DNA of 64,000 nucleotides from an uncultured Gammaproteobacteria bacterium (GTDB lineage: Bacteria > Pseudomonadota > Gammaproteobacteria > UBA6429 > Thiohalophilaceae). The notes under the pieces were generated by a model. That model did not search any database. It was not told where the DNA came from and saw only the letters and a program-made list of their open reading frames with translations. Both the position numbers and the translations under genes were made by a program. Below are positions 53,778-61,811 of the stretch, in pieces (positions within the stretch are counted from its first letter, which is position 1; each line of letters opens with the position of its first letter). The stretch is taken from the NCBI GenBank assembly GCA_913064945.1, contig CAJYAN010000003.1, forward strand, positions 62,001 through 126,000. Direction: 5' to 3'.

Positions 53778-55268
53778 ATGAGCAGCATTGCAGATAATGT
53801 CGCTGAAGCGGATACCGAGCATCCACTTCTGGATACAAACGATACGAAGTTTAACGGCAAAGATAATGAATTGCGCTGGTATGCCACCCTACGCTTTCGC
53901 CTGATCATTTCGGTTGCCCTGGTACACGCGATCCTCATGGGGGCCTTTATCTGGGATGCCGTCACCGAACAATCAAACAGCATTCGTGCCGAACTCCAAA
54001 ACCGTGGTCATGCACTCTCAAGCCTGATGGCCGTTGCCACCACCAACGCCCTGCTTGCCGAAGACCTCGCCTCATTAGCTGAGGTCATTACCCGAATCCG
54101 AAATCAACCCGATGTGGCATACGGCGAGGTACTCGATGCACAGGGTAATATTCTTGCCAGTACCGATGCCACACGTGTCGGTCAGCGTATTGTGCCACAG
54201 ATCATGGTCAGTGATAAAATGCCGCTCAGTGCCAACGATCACGTGCTGGACCTTCGCGAACATATCCATGTTGCCGGTCGTGACGTCGGTAGCGTCTTTC
54301 TTGGTTTATCGACAGATAATCTGGACAAGGCGCTCGCGGCCACTCGCAATGAAGGCCTGTTATTCATTCTATTCGCGCTCGTGATTGGTAGTCTTGCTGC
54401 CGGTGCACTGTCTTTCGCTACCACACGCAACCTGCATGCCATGACCATGGCGGTCCGCCGACTCACCAGTGGCGACCTCAATGTACGCGTAACGGCCAAA
54501 GGCCATGATGAAGTGGGCCTGCTGGCGCGTGCCTTTAATACCATGGTCGCTTCCTTACAACGCTCTTCTCGCCAGGTAAAAATGGAACATGAGAAACGCA
54601 CCGAGGCCGAGCGTCTCGCCTGCGTCGGTGAATTGTCGGCCAGCATTGCCCATGAAATTCGTAACCCGCTATCCGCCATTATCAACTCGGTCAACCTGCT
54701 GGCTCGCGGTGACCTGCAGGCTGATGATCAAAAGCAGGTAACCCATATTGTGAATGCGGAGTCCGAACGACTACAACGCATCCTCAACGACTTTTTGACG
54801 TTTTCACGAATACCACACTCCGATATGCAAACCATCGAACTATGTCATTTGATACGTGATACCGTTATTCTGCTATCCAATGACCCGGAACTGCCCGATA
54901 ATGTCAAAGTCGAAACCCATTTGCCTGCGACGAGCTGCATGGGGCGAATGGATAAGGACCAGATCCGCCAGGTCCTGATGAATCTTATTATGAATGGCGT
55001 GCAGGCGATGCCGGATGGGGGCACATTGAGCATTGAAGTCGTATCGGAAAGCGATAAGTTGTCCGTTCGCATCATCGATGATGGTATTGGCATTCCAGAC
55101 TCTCTGGTTGAGAAAGTCATACGACCTTTCGTCACCGGGCGCAAAAATGGTACCGGCCTCGGGCTTTCAATTGTACAGCGCATTTTAATGCAACATGGCA
55201 CAAAACTGGATATTGTGAGCCACCCTGATACAGGAACGGAAATGAGTTTCTCATTGCAAGCCGCATAA
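53778..55268 (+). CDS. Sensor histidine kinase
   Basis: About 496 residues from ATG 53778, one base after the PhnD-like stop. An N-terminal cytoplasmic stretch, membrane span about 40-60, periplasmic domain of about 130 residues, second span about 190-212, HAMP, HisKA with His in ASIAHEIRNPL and HATPase motifs (NLIMNGVQAMPDGG; DDGIGIPD; GTGLGLSIV). It should relay the PhnD-like protein signal to the NtrC-type regulator encoded 10 nt downstream. Confidence 0.92.
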   Translation: MSSIADNVAEADTEHPLLDTNDTKFNGKDNELRWYATLRFRLIISVALVHAILMGAFIWDAVTEQSNSIRAELQNRGHALSSLMAVATTNALLAEDLASLAEVITRIRNQPDVAYGEVLDAQGNILASTDATRVGQRIVPQIMVSDKMPLSANDHVLDLREHIHVAGRDVGSVFLGLSTDNLDKALAATRNEGLLFILFALVIGSLAAGALSFATTRNLHAMTMAVRRLTSGDLNVRVTAKGHDEVGLLARAFNTMVASLQRSSRQVKMEHEKRTEAERLACVGELSASIAHEIRNPLSAIINSVNLLARGDLQADDQKQVTHIVNAESERLQRILNDFLTFSRIPHSDMQTIELCHLIRDTVILLSNDPELPDNVKVETHLPATSCMGRMDKDQIRQVLMNLIMNGVQAMPDGGTLSIEVVSESDKLSVRIIDDGIGIPDSLVEKVIRPFVTGRKNGTGLGLSIVQRILMQHGTKLDIVSHPDTGTEMSFSLQAA

Positions 55269-55278
55269 AGTAAATACG

Positions 55279-56646
55279 ATGTCTACCATATTAATCGTCG
55301 ATGATGAATTTTCCATTCGCAAGACCCTGGGGATCCTGCTCAAGTCCGAAGGTTACCGGGCCCTGGAAGCCGCCAATCTTGAGCAGGCAAAACGATTGCT
55401 ACAGAGTGAGTCCGTTGACCTGCTTATGACGGATCTCAGATTGGGCCAGGAAAATGGTATGGACCTGCTCAGTTGGTTAAATGCCAACGGACGCGAGGTG
55501 GAGAGCGTCATCATGACCGCCTACGGCTCCATCGAAAATGCCGTCACCGCCATGAAACTCGGTGCCTATGATTATCTCACCAAACCCATTAATCCCGATG
55601 AGTTGCTGTTGCGCGTCAACAAGGTGCTGGAAAAAAAATCCCTGCGCGATGAGGTGACCCGTCTGCGTGAACGTCTCGAAGGCCGCGAGCAACTCCAGGG
55701 GATCGTTGCCCAGAGCAAGCCCATGCGGCATATTTTACAAATCATTGAGCGTATCAATACACAGGATATCCCGGTACTCATTACAGGTGAAACCGGTGTC
55801 GGCAAAGAGGTCATTGCACAGGCCATCCACAATACCAGTGCGCGTGCAAAAGGCCCCTTTGTACCGATAAACTGCTGTACCCTACCCGAAGAGCTGCTGG
55901 ACTCGGAGTTGTTCGGTCATGTTAAGGGGGCCTTCACCGGCGCGACATCAAATAAAGCCGGACTCTTCCGCGAAGCCAATGGAGGCACACTCTTTCTCGA
56001 TGAAATCGGCGATATCGGCGCCAGACTCCAGGTCAAGTTGCTACGCGTCCTCCAGGAAGGCGAGGTCCGCCCCGTGGGTGGCGGCAGTTCAATCAAGGTG
56101 GATGTACGTGTCCTCGCCGCGACCAATAGTCACCTGGAGGCTGCCGTCGAAGAAGGACGATTCCGCAGTGACCTGCTGTTTCGGCTCAATGTCTTACCAA
56201 TTACGATTCCACCGCTACGTGAACGACGAGAGGATATTGCCCCGCTGGTAGAGCATTTTCTCAAAACATTACGCAAGCGCTTGGATAATCCTGAGCTCAA
56301 CATCACAGCCGATGCCCGGCGTAAACTCATGTTGTATGACTGGCCGGGAAATGTCCGCCAGCTGGAAAATATTCTCGAACGCAGCTTCGCCCTGTATCCA
56401 GGGCCAAGGCTCGATGCCGATGAAATTGCCATCAACATGCCACTCAACAAATCAATCGCCAGCACGGCTAACGGAAACGCCGCCGCGGCCAGTGAAGATA
56501 ACCCAGACCTGTCACTGCAGGACATTGAGAATCGCCATATTCAGCGAGTCCTCGCCGCCTGTGAAAATAATCAGGTTGCGGCGGCCCGGGTGCTCGGTAT
56601 TAGTCGCTCGACACTCAGGCGCAAGCTCGAACAAATGGAGCCCTGA
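55279..56646 (+). CDS. NtrC-family sigma-54 response regulator
   Basis: 455 residues. The receiver domain (1-120) has DD at the start and phospho-Asp in LLMTDLRLG. The AAA+ domain has Walker A GETGVGKE, the sigma-54 contact loop GAFTGAT and the DEIGD segment. The C-terminal Fis-type helix-turn-helix reads AARVLGISRSTLRRKLEQM. Its likely target is the sigma-54 promoter 150 nt downstream that drives the YeeE-TusA-rhodanese operon. Confidence 0.94.
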   Translation: MSTILIVDDEFSIRKTLGILLKSEGYRALEAANLEQAKRLLQSESVDLLMTDLRLGQENGMDLLSWLNANGREVESVIMTAYGSIENAVTAMKLGAYDYLTKPINPDELLLRVNKVLEKKSLRDEVTRLRERLEGREQLQGIVAQSKPMRHILQIIERINTQDIPVLITGETGVGKEVIAQAIHNTSARAKGPFVPINCCTLPEELLDSELFGHVKGAFTGATSNKAGLFREANGGTLFLDEIGDIGARLQVKLLRVLQEGEVRPVGGGSSIKVDVRVLAATNSHLEAAVEEGRFRSDLLFRLNVLPITIPPLRERREDIAPLVEHFLKTLRKRLDNPELNITADARRKLMLYDWPGNVRQLENILERSFALYPGPRLDADEIAINMPLNKSIASTANGNAAAASEDNPDLSLQDIENRHIQRVLAACENNQVAAARVLGISRSTLRRKLEQMEP

Positions 56647-56724
56647 CCAGCTACCGCCGCAGGGATATGGCCTGATCTGCACCACCCTCTCTGTCTCATT
56701 TCACTACACCCTCTGTATCAGAAT

Positions 56725-56747
56725 AAGACATCTATACCGCATGTCTT
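56725..56747 (+). promoter_or_regulatory. Inverted repeat, probable activator site
   Basis: AAGACAT-N9-ATGTCTT, a perfect 7-bp inverted repeat centred about 86 nt before the predicted start of transcription. The spacing is right for an NtrC-type enhancer, and the adjacent response regulator is the natural candidate to bind it. Confidence 0.6.
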
Positions 56748-56794
56748 GACAGGCTTTCTCTAATAACCATCTGAATATTAAGCAAAATTCAATC

Positions 56795-56811
56795 CTGGCG
56801 TCAGTCTTGCA
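56795..56811 (+). promoter_or_regulatory. Sigma-54 promoter of the sulfur operon
   Basis: TGGC (56796-56799), 7 nt, TTGC (56807-56810) then A; fits the -24/-12 consensus with exact spacing. Start of transcription would be near 56822, with the first gene at 56859. Confidence 0.78.
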
Positions 56812-56858
56812 ATATCGTGCGTAATTCGACAAATAATGAATAATTGTGGAGGAGCTGA

Positions 56859-57350
56859 ATGGAGCTGTTTAAGAAGACTCTGGACCCTGTCATCGCACTG
56901 TCTATTATCGCGTTGCTGGATATTTTTATGTTTCTGGTCGTTGGTGCCTGGACTGTGGGCGGTGGTGAAACCATGATGACCGGCCTTATCGCCAAATTCT
57001 TCATGGGTGACCAGCTTCAACATATCCCCTTTTGGGATATCGTCTTCAAGCCGGATGCCACTTACTGGAAGATTTACATCAGCCTGGGTATGTTATTTGG
57101 CTCAATCGTAGGTGCCTTCCTGAGTAAAGAATTTTACTGGCGTATTCCGCGCCACCTCTCCGAGTGGGTCATGATCACTGTCGGTGGCCTGCTCATGGGA
57201 ATCGGTATACGTCTGGCTTTCGTCTGCAATGTCAGTACCTTCTTCGGCCTCACGCCGGAGATGAATCTTGGCGGATATCTTTCCATCAGCGGTATTATTG
57301 CCGGTGCCTGGGTTGGTTCACTCATCTATAAAAAAGTTCTTGGGGGTTGA
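56859..57350 (+). CDS. YeeE/YedE family protein, first half-transporter
   Basis: 163 residues, about four membrane helices, with GGAGGAG upstream of the ATG. The conserved motif LAFVCNVSTFFG (Cys in helix) matches the YeeE/YedE family, members of which import thiosulfate or are linked to sulfur and selenium metabolism. It is about half the size of full-length YeeE, and the next gene supplies the other half. First gene of the sigma-54-controlled operon. Confidence 0.85.
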   Translation: MELFKKTLDPVIALSIIALLDIFMFLVVGAWTVGGGETMMTGLIAKFFMGDQLQHIPFWDIVFKPDATYWKIYISLGMLFGSIVGAFLSKEFYWRIPRHLSEWVMITVGGLLMGIGIRLAFVCNVSTFFGLTPEMNLGGYLSISGIIAGAWVGSLIYKKVLGG

Positions 57351-57351
57351 T

Positions 57352-57945
57352 ATGTCACCAATCGGTCAATGTCTCGCCGCATTCGTCTTCGGTTCAGTAG
57401 CCGGACTTCTCGTACAACGGTCACGATTTTGTAACACCGCCGCACTACGCGATGCCATGTTATTCAAAACCTATCGCAATACCAAAGCCCTGCTGGTTTG
57501 CATGATGATACTTACCATAGGTTTTACCGCCTTTATAACCGTTGGCGAAGGCCATACCATGCACTTCGATGTTGGCGTCAACCAAATGCTTGGCCTTTTT
57601 CTATTTGGCATTGGAATGGTACTGGCGGGCGCCTGTACCGTCTCCACCTGGGTCAAGGCTGGCGAGGGTAACGTCGGGGCCATCTGGGCGTTGTTGTTTA
57701 CGTTTATAGGCATGTTCCTGTTCTCGCTGATCTGGTCATACAGTTACTGGCCACCGGCACCAGGCTCGATGGATCACCTGCCGCACCTCGAAGCCTTGCA
57801 GTTTGGTTATGCCAATGCCGCTACTCTGCAGGCCAAGACCGGGATACCCGCTATTTTCTTCGGTCTGTTTCAGTTTCTGGTGCTGTTTGGCATTTACCGC
57901 GCCATCCTGCGCAAGGAAGCCCGCATGGCCGAAGCCAATACTTAA
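57352..57945 (+). CDS. YeeE/YedE family protein, second half-transporter
   Basis: About 197 residues from ATG 57352 (MSPIGQCLAA), two bases after the first half; the longer frame from 57268 is rejected because it lies inside the previous gene. Five or so helices with QRSRFCNTAALRD and GACTVSTWVKAGEGN, each bringing a conserved Cys. With the preceding protein it should form one sulfur-compound channel. Confidence 0.85.
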   Translation: MSPIGQCLAAFVFGSVAGLLVQRSRFCNTAALRDAMLFKTYRNTKALLVCMMILTIGFTAFITVGEGHTMHFDVGVNQMLGLFLFGIGMVLAGACTVSTWVKAGEGNVGAIWALLFTFIGMFLFSLIWSYSYWPPAPGSMDHLPHLEALQFGYANAATLQAKTGIPAIFFGLFQFLVLFGIYRAILRKEARMAEANT

Positions 57946-58021
57946 ACGTCGCATCTACCATAGCTGTTCAGGAAAGTGAACAATCAACAAATACATTTTA
58001 TGAGATAAGAAGGAGAAAAAA

Positions 58022-58333
58022 ATGGGCTTGTTTGGCCGTGATAAAGATAAAAAAATAACTACCGATCAATCTGCAGGAAACATAACCCTGAGCAATGGCG
58101 ATACGCTGGCCATTAACCAGGTCATCGATTGCCTGGGGGACTCCTGCCCTCGTCCACAGCTGATGACAAAAAAAGCCATGGCACAGGCCGCCAGCGGTGA
58201 TGTTATTGAGGTGAAGATCGATAATTCTACCTCGATGGAAGCCATCCCGCCCATGATGGGTGAATTGAATGGTACTCACCTAGAAACCATCAAAAAAGAT
58301 CGATACTGGCAGGTCATCGTTCGTAAAAACTAA
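58022..58333 (+). CDS. TusA-family sulfur carrier
   Basis: 103 residues. The TusA motif is DCLGDSCPRPQLM with the sulfur-carrying Cys42 in CPxP; a N-terminal extension of about 30 residues rich in Lys/Asp precedes the domain. TusA-type proteins carry persulfide sulfur in the cytoplasm and commonly pair with YeeE transporters (thiosulfate uptake) or with rhodaneses and DsrE proteins (sulfur oxidation). AAGGAG precedes the ATG. Confidence 0.92.
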   Translation: MGLFGRDKDKKITTDQSAGNITLSNGDTLAINQVIDCLGDSCPRPQLMTKKAMAQAASGDVIEVKIDNSTSMEAIPPMMGELNGTHLETIKKDRYWQVIVRKN

Positions 58334-58346
58334 GAGGAGATATCAT

Positions 58347-58562
58347 ATGGGAAAGGGACAATGGCAAATGGCCATCTACTCGGCACTTATCGCGTTTATC
58401 GGTTTTGGTGGAATAATCTATGTCTTCGTGACCCAGCCCGCTTACCTGCATGCATCCCGTGATGGTGTACCTTATTTTTCACCACAAGTGGTCAATCCAA
58501 TGGGTGGTGAGCCGCTTAACCTGAAAGATCTGATTCGCAACTACAAGGGGCAAGCCAAATGA
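58347..58562 (+). CDS. Small single-span membrane protein, 71 aa
   Basis: N-terminal span of about 20 residues (MAIYSALIAFIGFGG ...) then a polar tail of about 40 residues (SRDGVPYFSPQVVNP). AGGAG lies 9 nt before the ATG. No family recognised. The stop overlaps the start of the next, 31-residue peptide gene, so the two are coupled. Confidence 0.7.
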   Translation: MGKGQWQMAIYSALIAFIGFGGIIYVFVTQPAYLHASRDGVPYFSPQVVNPMGGEPLNLKDLIRNYKGQAK

Positions 58563-58654
58563 GTCATCTTGATTTTGAGACGATCGTGCAATTCGTAATG
58601 TTCGTTGTGGCATTTTATGTCATGTATCTAAGCCTGACGAATGATACGTTATAA
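58559..58654 (+). CDS. 31-residue membrane peptide
   Basis: ATG 58559 overlaps the preceding stop (ATGA); TAA at 58652-58654. The product is MSHLDFETIVQ then a hydrophobic helix (FVMFVVAFYVMYLSL) and a short tail. Stop-start overlap within an operon is good evidence that it is translated. No family recognised. Confidence 0.6.
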   Translation: MSHLDFETIVQFVMFVVAFYVMYLSLTNDTL

Positions 58655-58707
58655 ATATCAATCACGACTAATTATGCCCGCAAGCATTATCCTGGCGAGG
58701 AGATAAA

Positions 58708-58983
58708 ATGAAAAAATTGAAAATTCTGATTTTCTGCGGCAGCAGTCTATTGTTGAGTTTAGTTGTAGCCATATTGCTCTATCCACATGCACAACTTTCA
58801 CAAAAGACCCTTGCATTCAGTCAGACACCACAGGCTATGGAAGATATACCGGACATTGATCTTGGTAAAAATTTTGGTCCGGTCTCGGTGACCGATCTCG
58901 TTGGCTACTACATCGATAACCCACCGCAGCCCGTTGCAGTCGGTGCTGGCGTGCGACACGAAGAACAGTTCGGTGGCTGCTAG
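58708..58983 (+). CDS. Small anchored protein with C-terminal GGC, 91 aa
   Basis: N-terminal signal anchor (KILIFCGSSLLLSLVVAILL), then a short exported region (EDIPDIDLGKNFGPVSVTDLVGYYID) ending in the residues GGC. A C-terminal cysteine is unusual and could carry sulfur or attach covalently. GGAG precedes the ATG. Its stop lies 7 nt before the inactive rhodanese gene. Confidence 0.7.
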   Translation: MKKLKILIFCGSSLLLSLVVAILLYPHAQLSQKTLAFSQTPQAMEDIPDIDLGKNFGPVSVTDLVGYYIDNPPQPVAVGAGVRHEEQFGGC

Positions 58984-58990
58984 ACTTGCC

Positions 58991-60010
58991 ATGCAACGCC
59001 ACATCAACATCGCCTGTTTTATGTTGTTGATTGCGACACCCTGTGTCGCCGTTACAGACGAACACGTGCCAACCCCACTACGCTACGTCAGCGCCGATCA
59101 GGCCACACCGTTGGCACAGGTCATTGACACCCGGGCATTGGCTAACTGCCAAAAACGAACCATCGCGGGTGCTCACTGCCTGCCCGCAAGTGACCTGGTC
59201 GGACCGGATGGGCAACTCCCCAGTTTCGTCGATATTTTCTGGGCGCTGGGCACCGCGGGGATATCTCCACATAGACCAGTGCTCATTGTCGGTAATCAAT
59301 CACGCGCACGTGACTTTGTCGCCGGTTTACTCTATCTATGCGGGCAAAGCAGTGTCCAGATTCTCAAGACACCTGTCGAACTTGTGCTTCACCAAAAGCA
59401 CTGGCCTGCGGCACAGGGACAAACCCGCGGTATTCTCAGACACACGGTCTATGACGCAAATATGCGTGATAAGTTGATCGTATTACCAACAGAGCTTATC
59501 CATTTACTGGCCACAGACAATTCTCTCATTACTATTGATGGGCGGAACGAATCAGCACAAAATGCCGACGAATATCGTACTGGACACATACCAGGTGCCA
59601 TACGGTTAGTCTCGACACAGGCAAGGCCAATCAGTCGTTATCTGCCCCGGCCAGCGACCGACAAGCACGGCACGCGCCTCCCTCTGACTGCACCGGCAGG
59701 GCCAGCCCGTTTCGTCACCTACGCAAATAACGCGGTAGATTCAATCGCATATTTCACCCGGGTGCGTGCCAGCGAGCCCAACCCACAAGTTGATATCCGT
59801 GTATTGCCTGCTGGTTGGCAGGGCTGGATCAAGTATCAGAATTTCCCGATGACACCATCTGGTTCGTCACCACAACGTCAAGCTGGTCACACTTATCTAC
59901 CACCCATTAACAACAGTATCTATCCTGTCGCGGCTATTTTGGTATCTGCAACGGCGATGCTAATTATCTTTATGAGTTTGAGAAAAAGAGGAGAAAAACA
60001 GTGGAGTTGA
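58991..60010 (+). CDS. Membrane-anchored rhodanese-like protein lacking the active cysteine
   Basis: About 339 residues from ATG 58991. Signal peptide (ACFMLLIATPCVAV), two rhodanese-like domains (VIDTRALANCQ; TIDGRNESAQNADEYRTGHIPGAI), then a C-terminal span (AAILVSATAMLIIFMSL) with a basic tail. Where an active enzyme has Cys, the second domain reads YANNAVDS, so it should not form a persulfide. It may be a periplasm-facing scaffold or receptor for the active rhodanese encoded nearby. Overlaps the next gene by 10 nt. Confidence 0.8.
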   Translation: MQRHINIACFMLLIATPCVAVTDEHVPTPLRYVSADQATPLAQVIDTRALANCQKRTIAGAHCLPASDLVGPDGQLPSFVDIFWALGTAGISPHRPVLIVGNQSRARDFVAGLLYLCGQSSVQILKTPVELVLHQKHWPAAQGQTRGILRHTVYDANMRDKLIVLPTELIHLLATDNSLITIDGRNESAQNADEYRTGHIPGAIRLVSTQARPISRYLPRPATDKHGTRLPLTAPAGPARFVTYANNAVDSIAYFTRVRASEPNPQVDIRVLPAGWQGWIKYQNFPMTPSGSSPQRQAGHTYLPPINNSIYPVAAILVSATAMLIIFMSLRKRGEKQWS

Positions 60011-60291
60011 TGTTTACCGTATCACAGCGCGATGCATTGCCTGTGTTATTACCGTTATTAAGGGCAAGTAAACGCCGTGGGGCACAATGGGGATGTTTCT
60101 TTACTGACTCAGGAGTAGAGGCACTCGATAGCAAGGAACTCGTCGACTTACTTACCTGTGCAACCCAGGCTGTCGCCTGTGAATTTTCGTGGGAACGCTA
60201 TCGTAGCGGCGCACACTGTCCTATCAATTCAGGTAGTCAAACCAACAACAGTGCCATGACGGCCGATGCCAGGCATATCATCAGTCTGTAG
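60001..60291 (+). CDS. Small DsrE-like protein, 96 aa
   Basis: GTG start at 60001 with AGGAG 7 nt upstream; overlaps the preceding stop. Cytoplasmic. WGCFFTDSGVEAL followed by a late CPINSGSQTNNSAM resembles the DsrE/DsrF fold, with Cys residues that could carry sulfur. Similarity is recognised by eye only. It is the first of three consecutive small genes where dsrEFH-like genes occur in some sulfur oxidisers. Confidence 0.55.
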   Translation: MELMFTVSQRDALPVLLPLLRASKRRGAQWGCFFTDSGVEALDSKELVDLLTCATQAVACEFSWERYRSGAHCPINSGSQTNNSAMTADARHIISL

Positions 60292-60301
60292 GAGAAAGAA
60301 T

Positions 60302-60577
60302 GTGAATGAAACAAAAAAAATGCTTGTGCTGGGTAGGCGAAATCATACGGAAGCCATGCGGGTAGCGGCCGGCTTGACCATTTTTGGTCACCAGGTGCGA
60401 CTGATATTCATGACCTCGCCAATAGCGGAAACCGCAGAGAATGCCGCACAGGCGGAGTTGCTTGAGCTTGCCGATATTATGCCGGAAACCACCGTCGCGG
60501 ACACGGAACTCAATCATATTCAACCTACCGAACTCGCCATGGCGATGCTCCACTCACAGGGCGTTATCAACTTATAA
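60302..60577 (+). CDS. Small DsrE-like protein, 91 aa
   Basis: GTG 60302 follows AGGAG with suitable spacing; the ATG at 60320 is a possible alternative. The product contains KKMLVLGRRNHTEAMRVAAGL and GHQVRLIFM, a Rossmann-like beginning as in DsrE-family proteins, but no cysteine, so it cannot carry sulfur itself. It may be a partner subunit of the preceding protein. Confidence 0.5.
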   Translation: MNETKKMLVLGRRNHTEAMRVAAGLTIFGHQVRLIFMTSPIAETAENAAQAELLELADIMPETTVADTELNHIQPTELAMAMLHSQGVINL

Positions 60578-60590
60578 AAAGGAGGCACAC

Positions 60591-60776
60591 TTGAACATCG
60601 CAATATTACAAACAGATTTGTTCCCGGATATCGATACGATGGAAGAGGCGATCACCCACCTCGAAACAATTCATAGCGTCTATCGCTACGCGCTCAACCA
60701 GCCGGACAGAACTGACGCGCAATGGGATCAACTGCTGGATGAGATTATTGCCTCAGACAGGGTATTAACAATATAA
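60591..60776 (+). CDS. Small protein, 61 aa
   Basis: TTG start at 60591 with a perfect AAGGAGG 5 nt upstream. Acidic (MEEAITHLETIHSVYRYAL), no Cys, no membrane segment. Position after two DsrE-like genes recalls DsrH/TusB, but the sequence gives no clear match. Function unknown. Confidence 0.55.
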   Translation: MNIAILQTDLFPDIDTMEEAITHLETIHSVYRYALNQPDRTDAQWDQLLDEIIASDRVLTI

Positions 60777-60863
60777 CCAAGTCTTTCCATCAGCTCTGAG
60801 GTCACAGATAAATCGACACAGAGCCGCCGGGGAGTAATATAAACAAAAAAGAGGAGTCTACAA

Positions 60864-61802
60864 ATGAAAAAACGCATCTACACGTCCGGCATACTGGCTG
60901 GCCTGATGTTAGCAGGGGCCGGAACAGCTCTCGCAGCAACATCAGCACCGCCACTGGTCGATGCCAGTTGGGTAAAGTCCAATTCCTGTAAACCCGGTGT
61001 TGTGGTACTCGATATACGCAACAAACTCGATGGCCATAGTCGAACCGACTATCTACGTGGTCATATTCCCTGTGCGGTTTATAGCGATTATCTCAAAGAT
61101 GGCTGGCGCAGTAAGGTTAACAATGTCGTCGGACAGTTATCACCGGTGCCCAAACTGGAAAAACTTATTGGCAAACTGGGCATTAACGATAAGACACATG
61201 TCGTAATCTACTCTGCTGGCAAGAATGCCCTGGATATGGGGAGCGATACACGTGTCTTCTGGACCTTTAATGTTCTTGGTCATGACAATGTCTCAATACT
61301 CAACGGAGGATTTGCCGCCTACACCAAGGATAAAAAGAATCCAGTCGAGCACGGTAATAACACCCCCAAACCCGCCAAGTTTGTCGCGCATTTACGTCAG
61401 GATATGCTGGTCTCGAAAGCCGATGTCCTCAAGGCGATGAAAAATAAGGAAGTACTGGTCGACAATCGTCCGCACGATCAGTATGTCGGTGTCAATCGTC
61501 ACCCGAAGGCGGTACGCAATGGTACGATTCCAGGCGCCATTAATTTGCCAGAGAGCTGGTTAACAGCCAACAATGGCGGGACTTTCCGTTCAGTTGACCA
61601 AATTAAAAAGCTCTATGCCGCCGCGCACGTCCCTACTGCCGGCAAGCAGATTAACTTTTGTAATACAGGTCACTGGGCCTCGCTAGGCTGGTTTGTCAGT
61701 TCCAAGTTGCTCGGCGACAAACAGGCAAAAGTCTATGATGGCTCGATGGTCGAATGGACCGCTGACAAGTCCATGCCAATGGAAGATAAGATCAAGATGT
61801 AA
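60864..61802 (+). CDS. Periplasmic thiosulfate sulfurtransferase-like rhodanese
   Basis: 312 residues with a signal peptide (cleavage near TALAATS). Two rhodanese domains; the C-terminal one has the active loop FCNTGHWAS with the persulfide Cys and GTIPGAINLPESW before it. It should transfer sulfane sulfur in the periplasm, from thiosulfate or a related donor, near the YeeE channel. GAGGAG precedes the ATG. The cytochrome gene follows after 9 nt. Confidence 0.9.
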   Translation: MKKRIYTSGILAGLMLAGAGTALAATSAPPLVDASWVKSNSCKPGVVVLDIRNKLDGHSRTDYLRGHIPCAVYSDYLKDGWRSKVNNVVGQLSPVPKLEKLIGKLGINDKTHVVIYSAGKNALDMGSDTRVFWTFNVLGHDNVSILNGGFAAYTKDKKNPVEHGNNTPKPAKFVAHLRQDMLVSKADVLKAMKNKEVLVDNRPHDQYVGVNRHPKAVRNGTIPGAINLPESWLTANNGGTFRSVDQIKKLYAAAHVPTAGKQINFCNTGHWASLGWFVSSKLLGDKQAKVYDGSMVEWTADKSMPMEDKIKM

Positions 61803-61811
61803 TAAAGACCA

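Noticed and set aside
60001-60776. Canonical dsrEFH operon
   Set aside because: The proteins are shorter than DsrE, DsrF and DsrH, the second and third lack cysteine, and no dsrC or other dsr genes are present.
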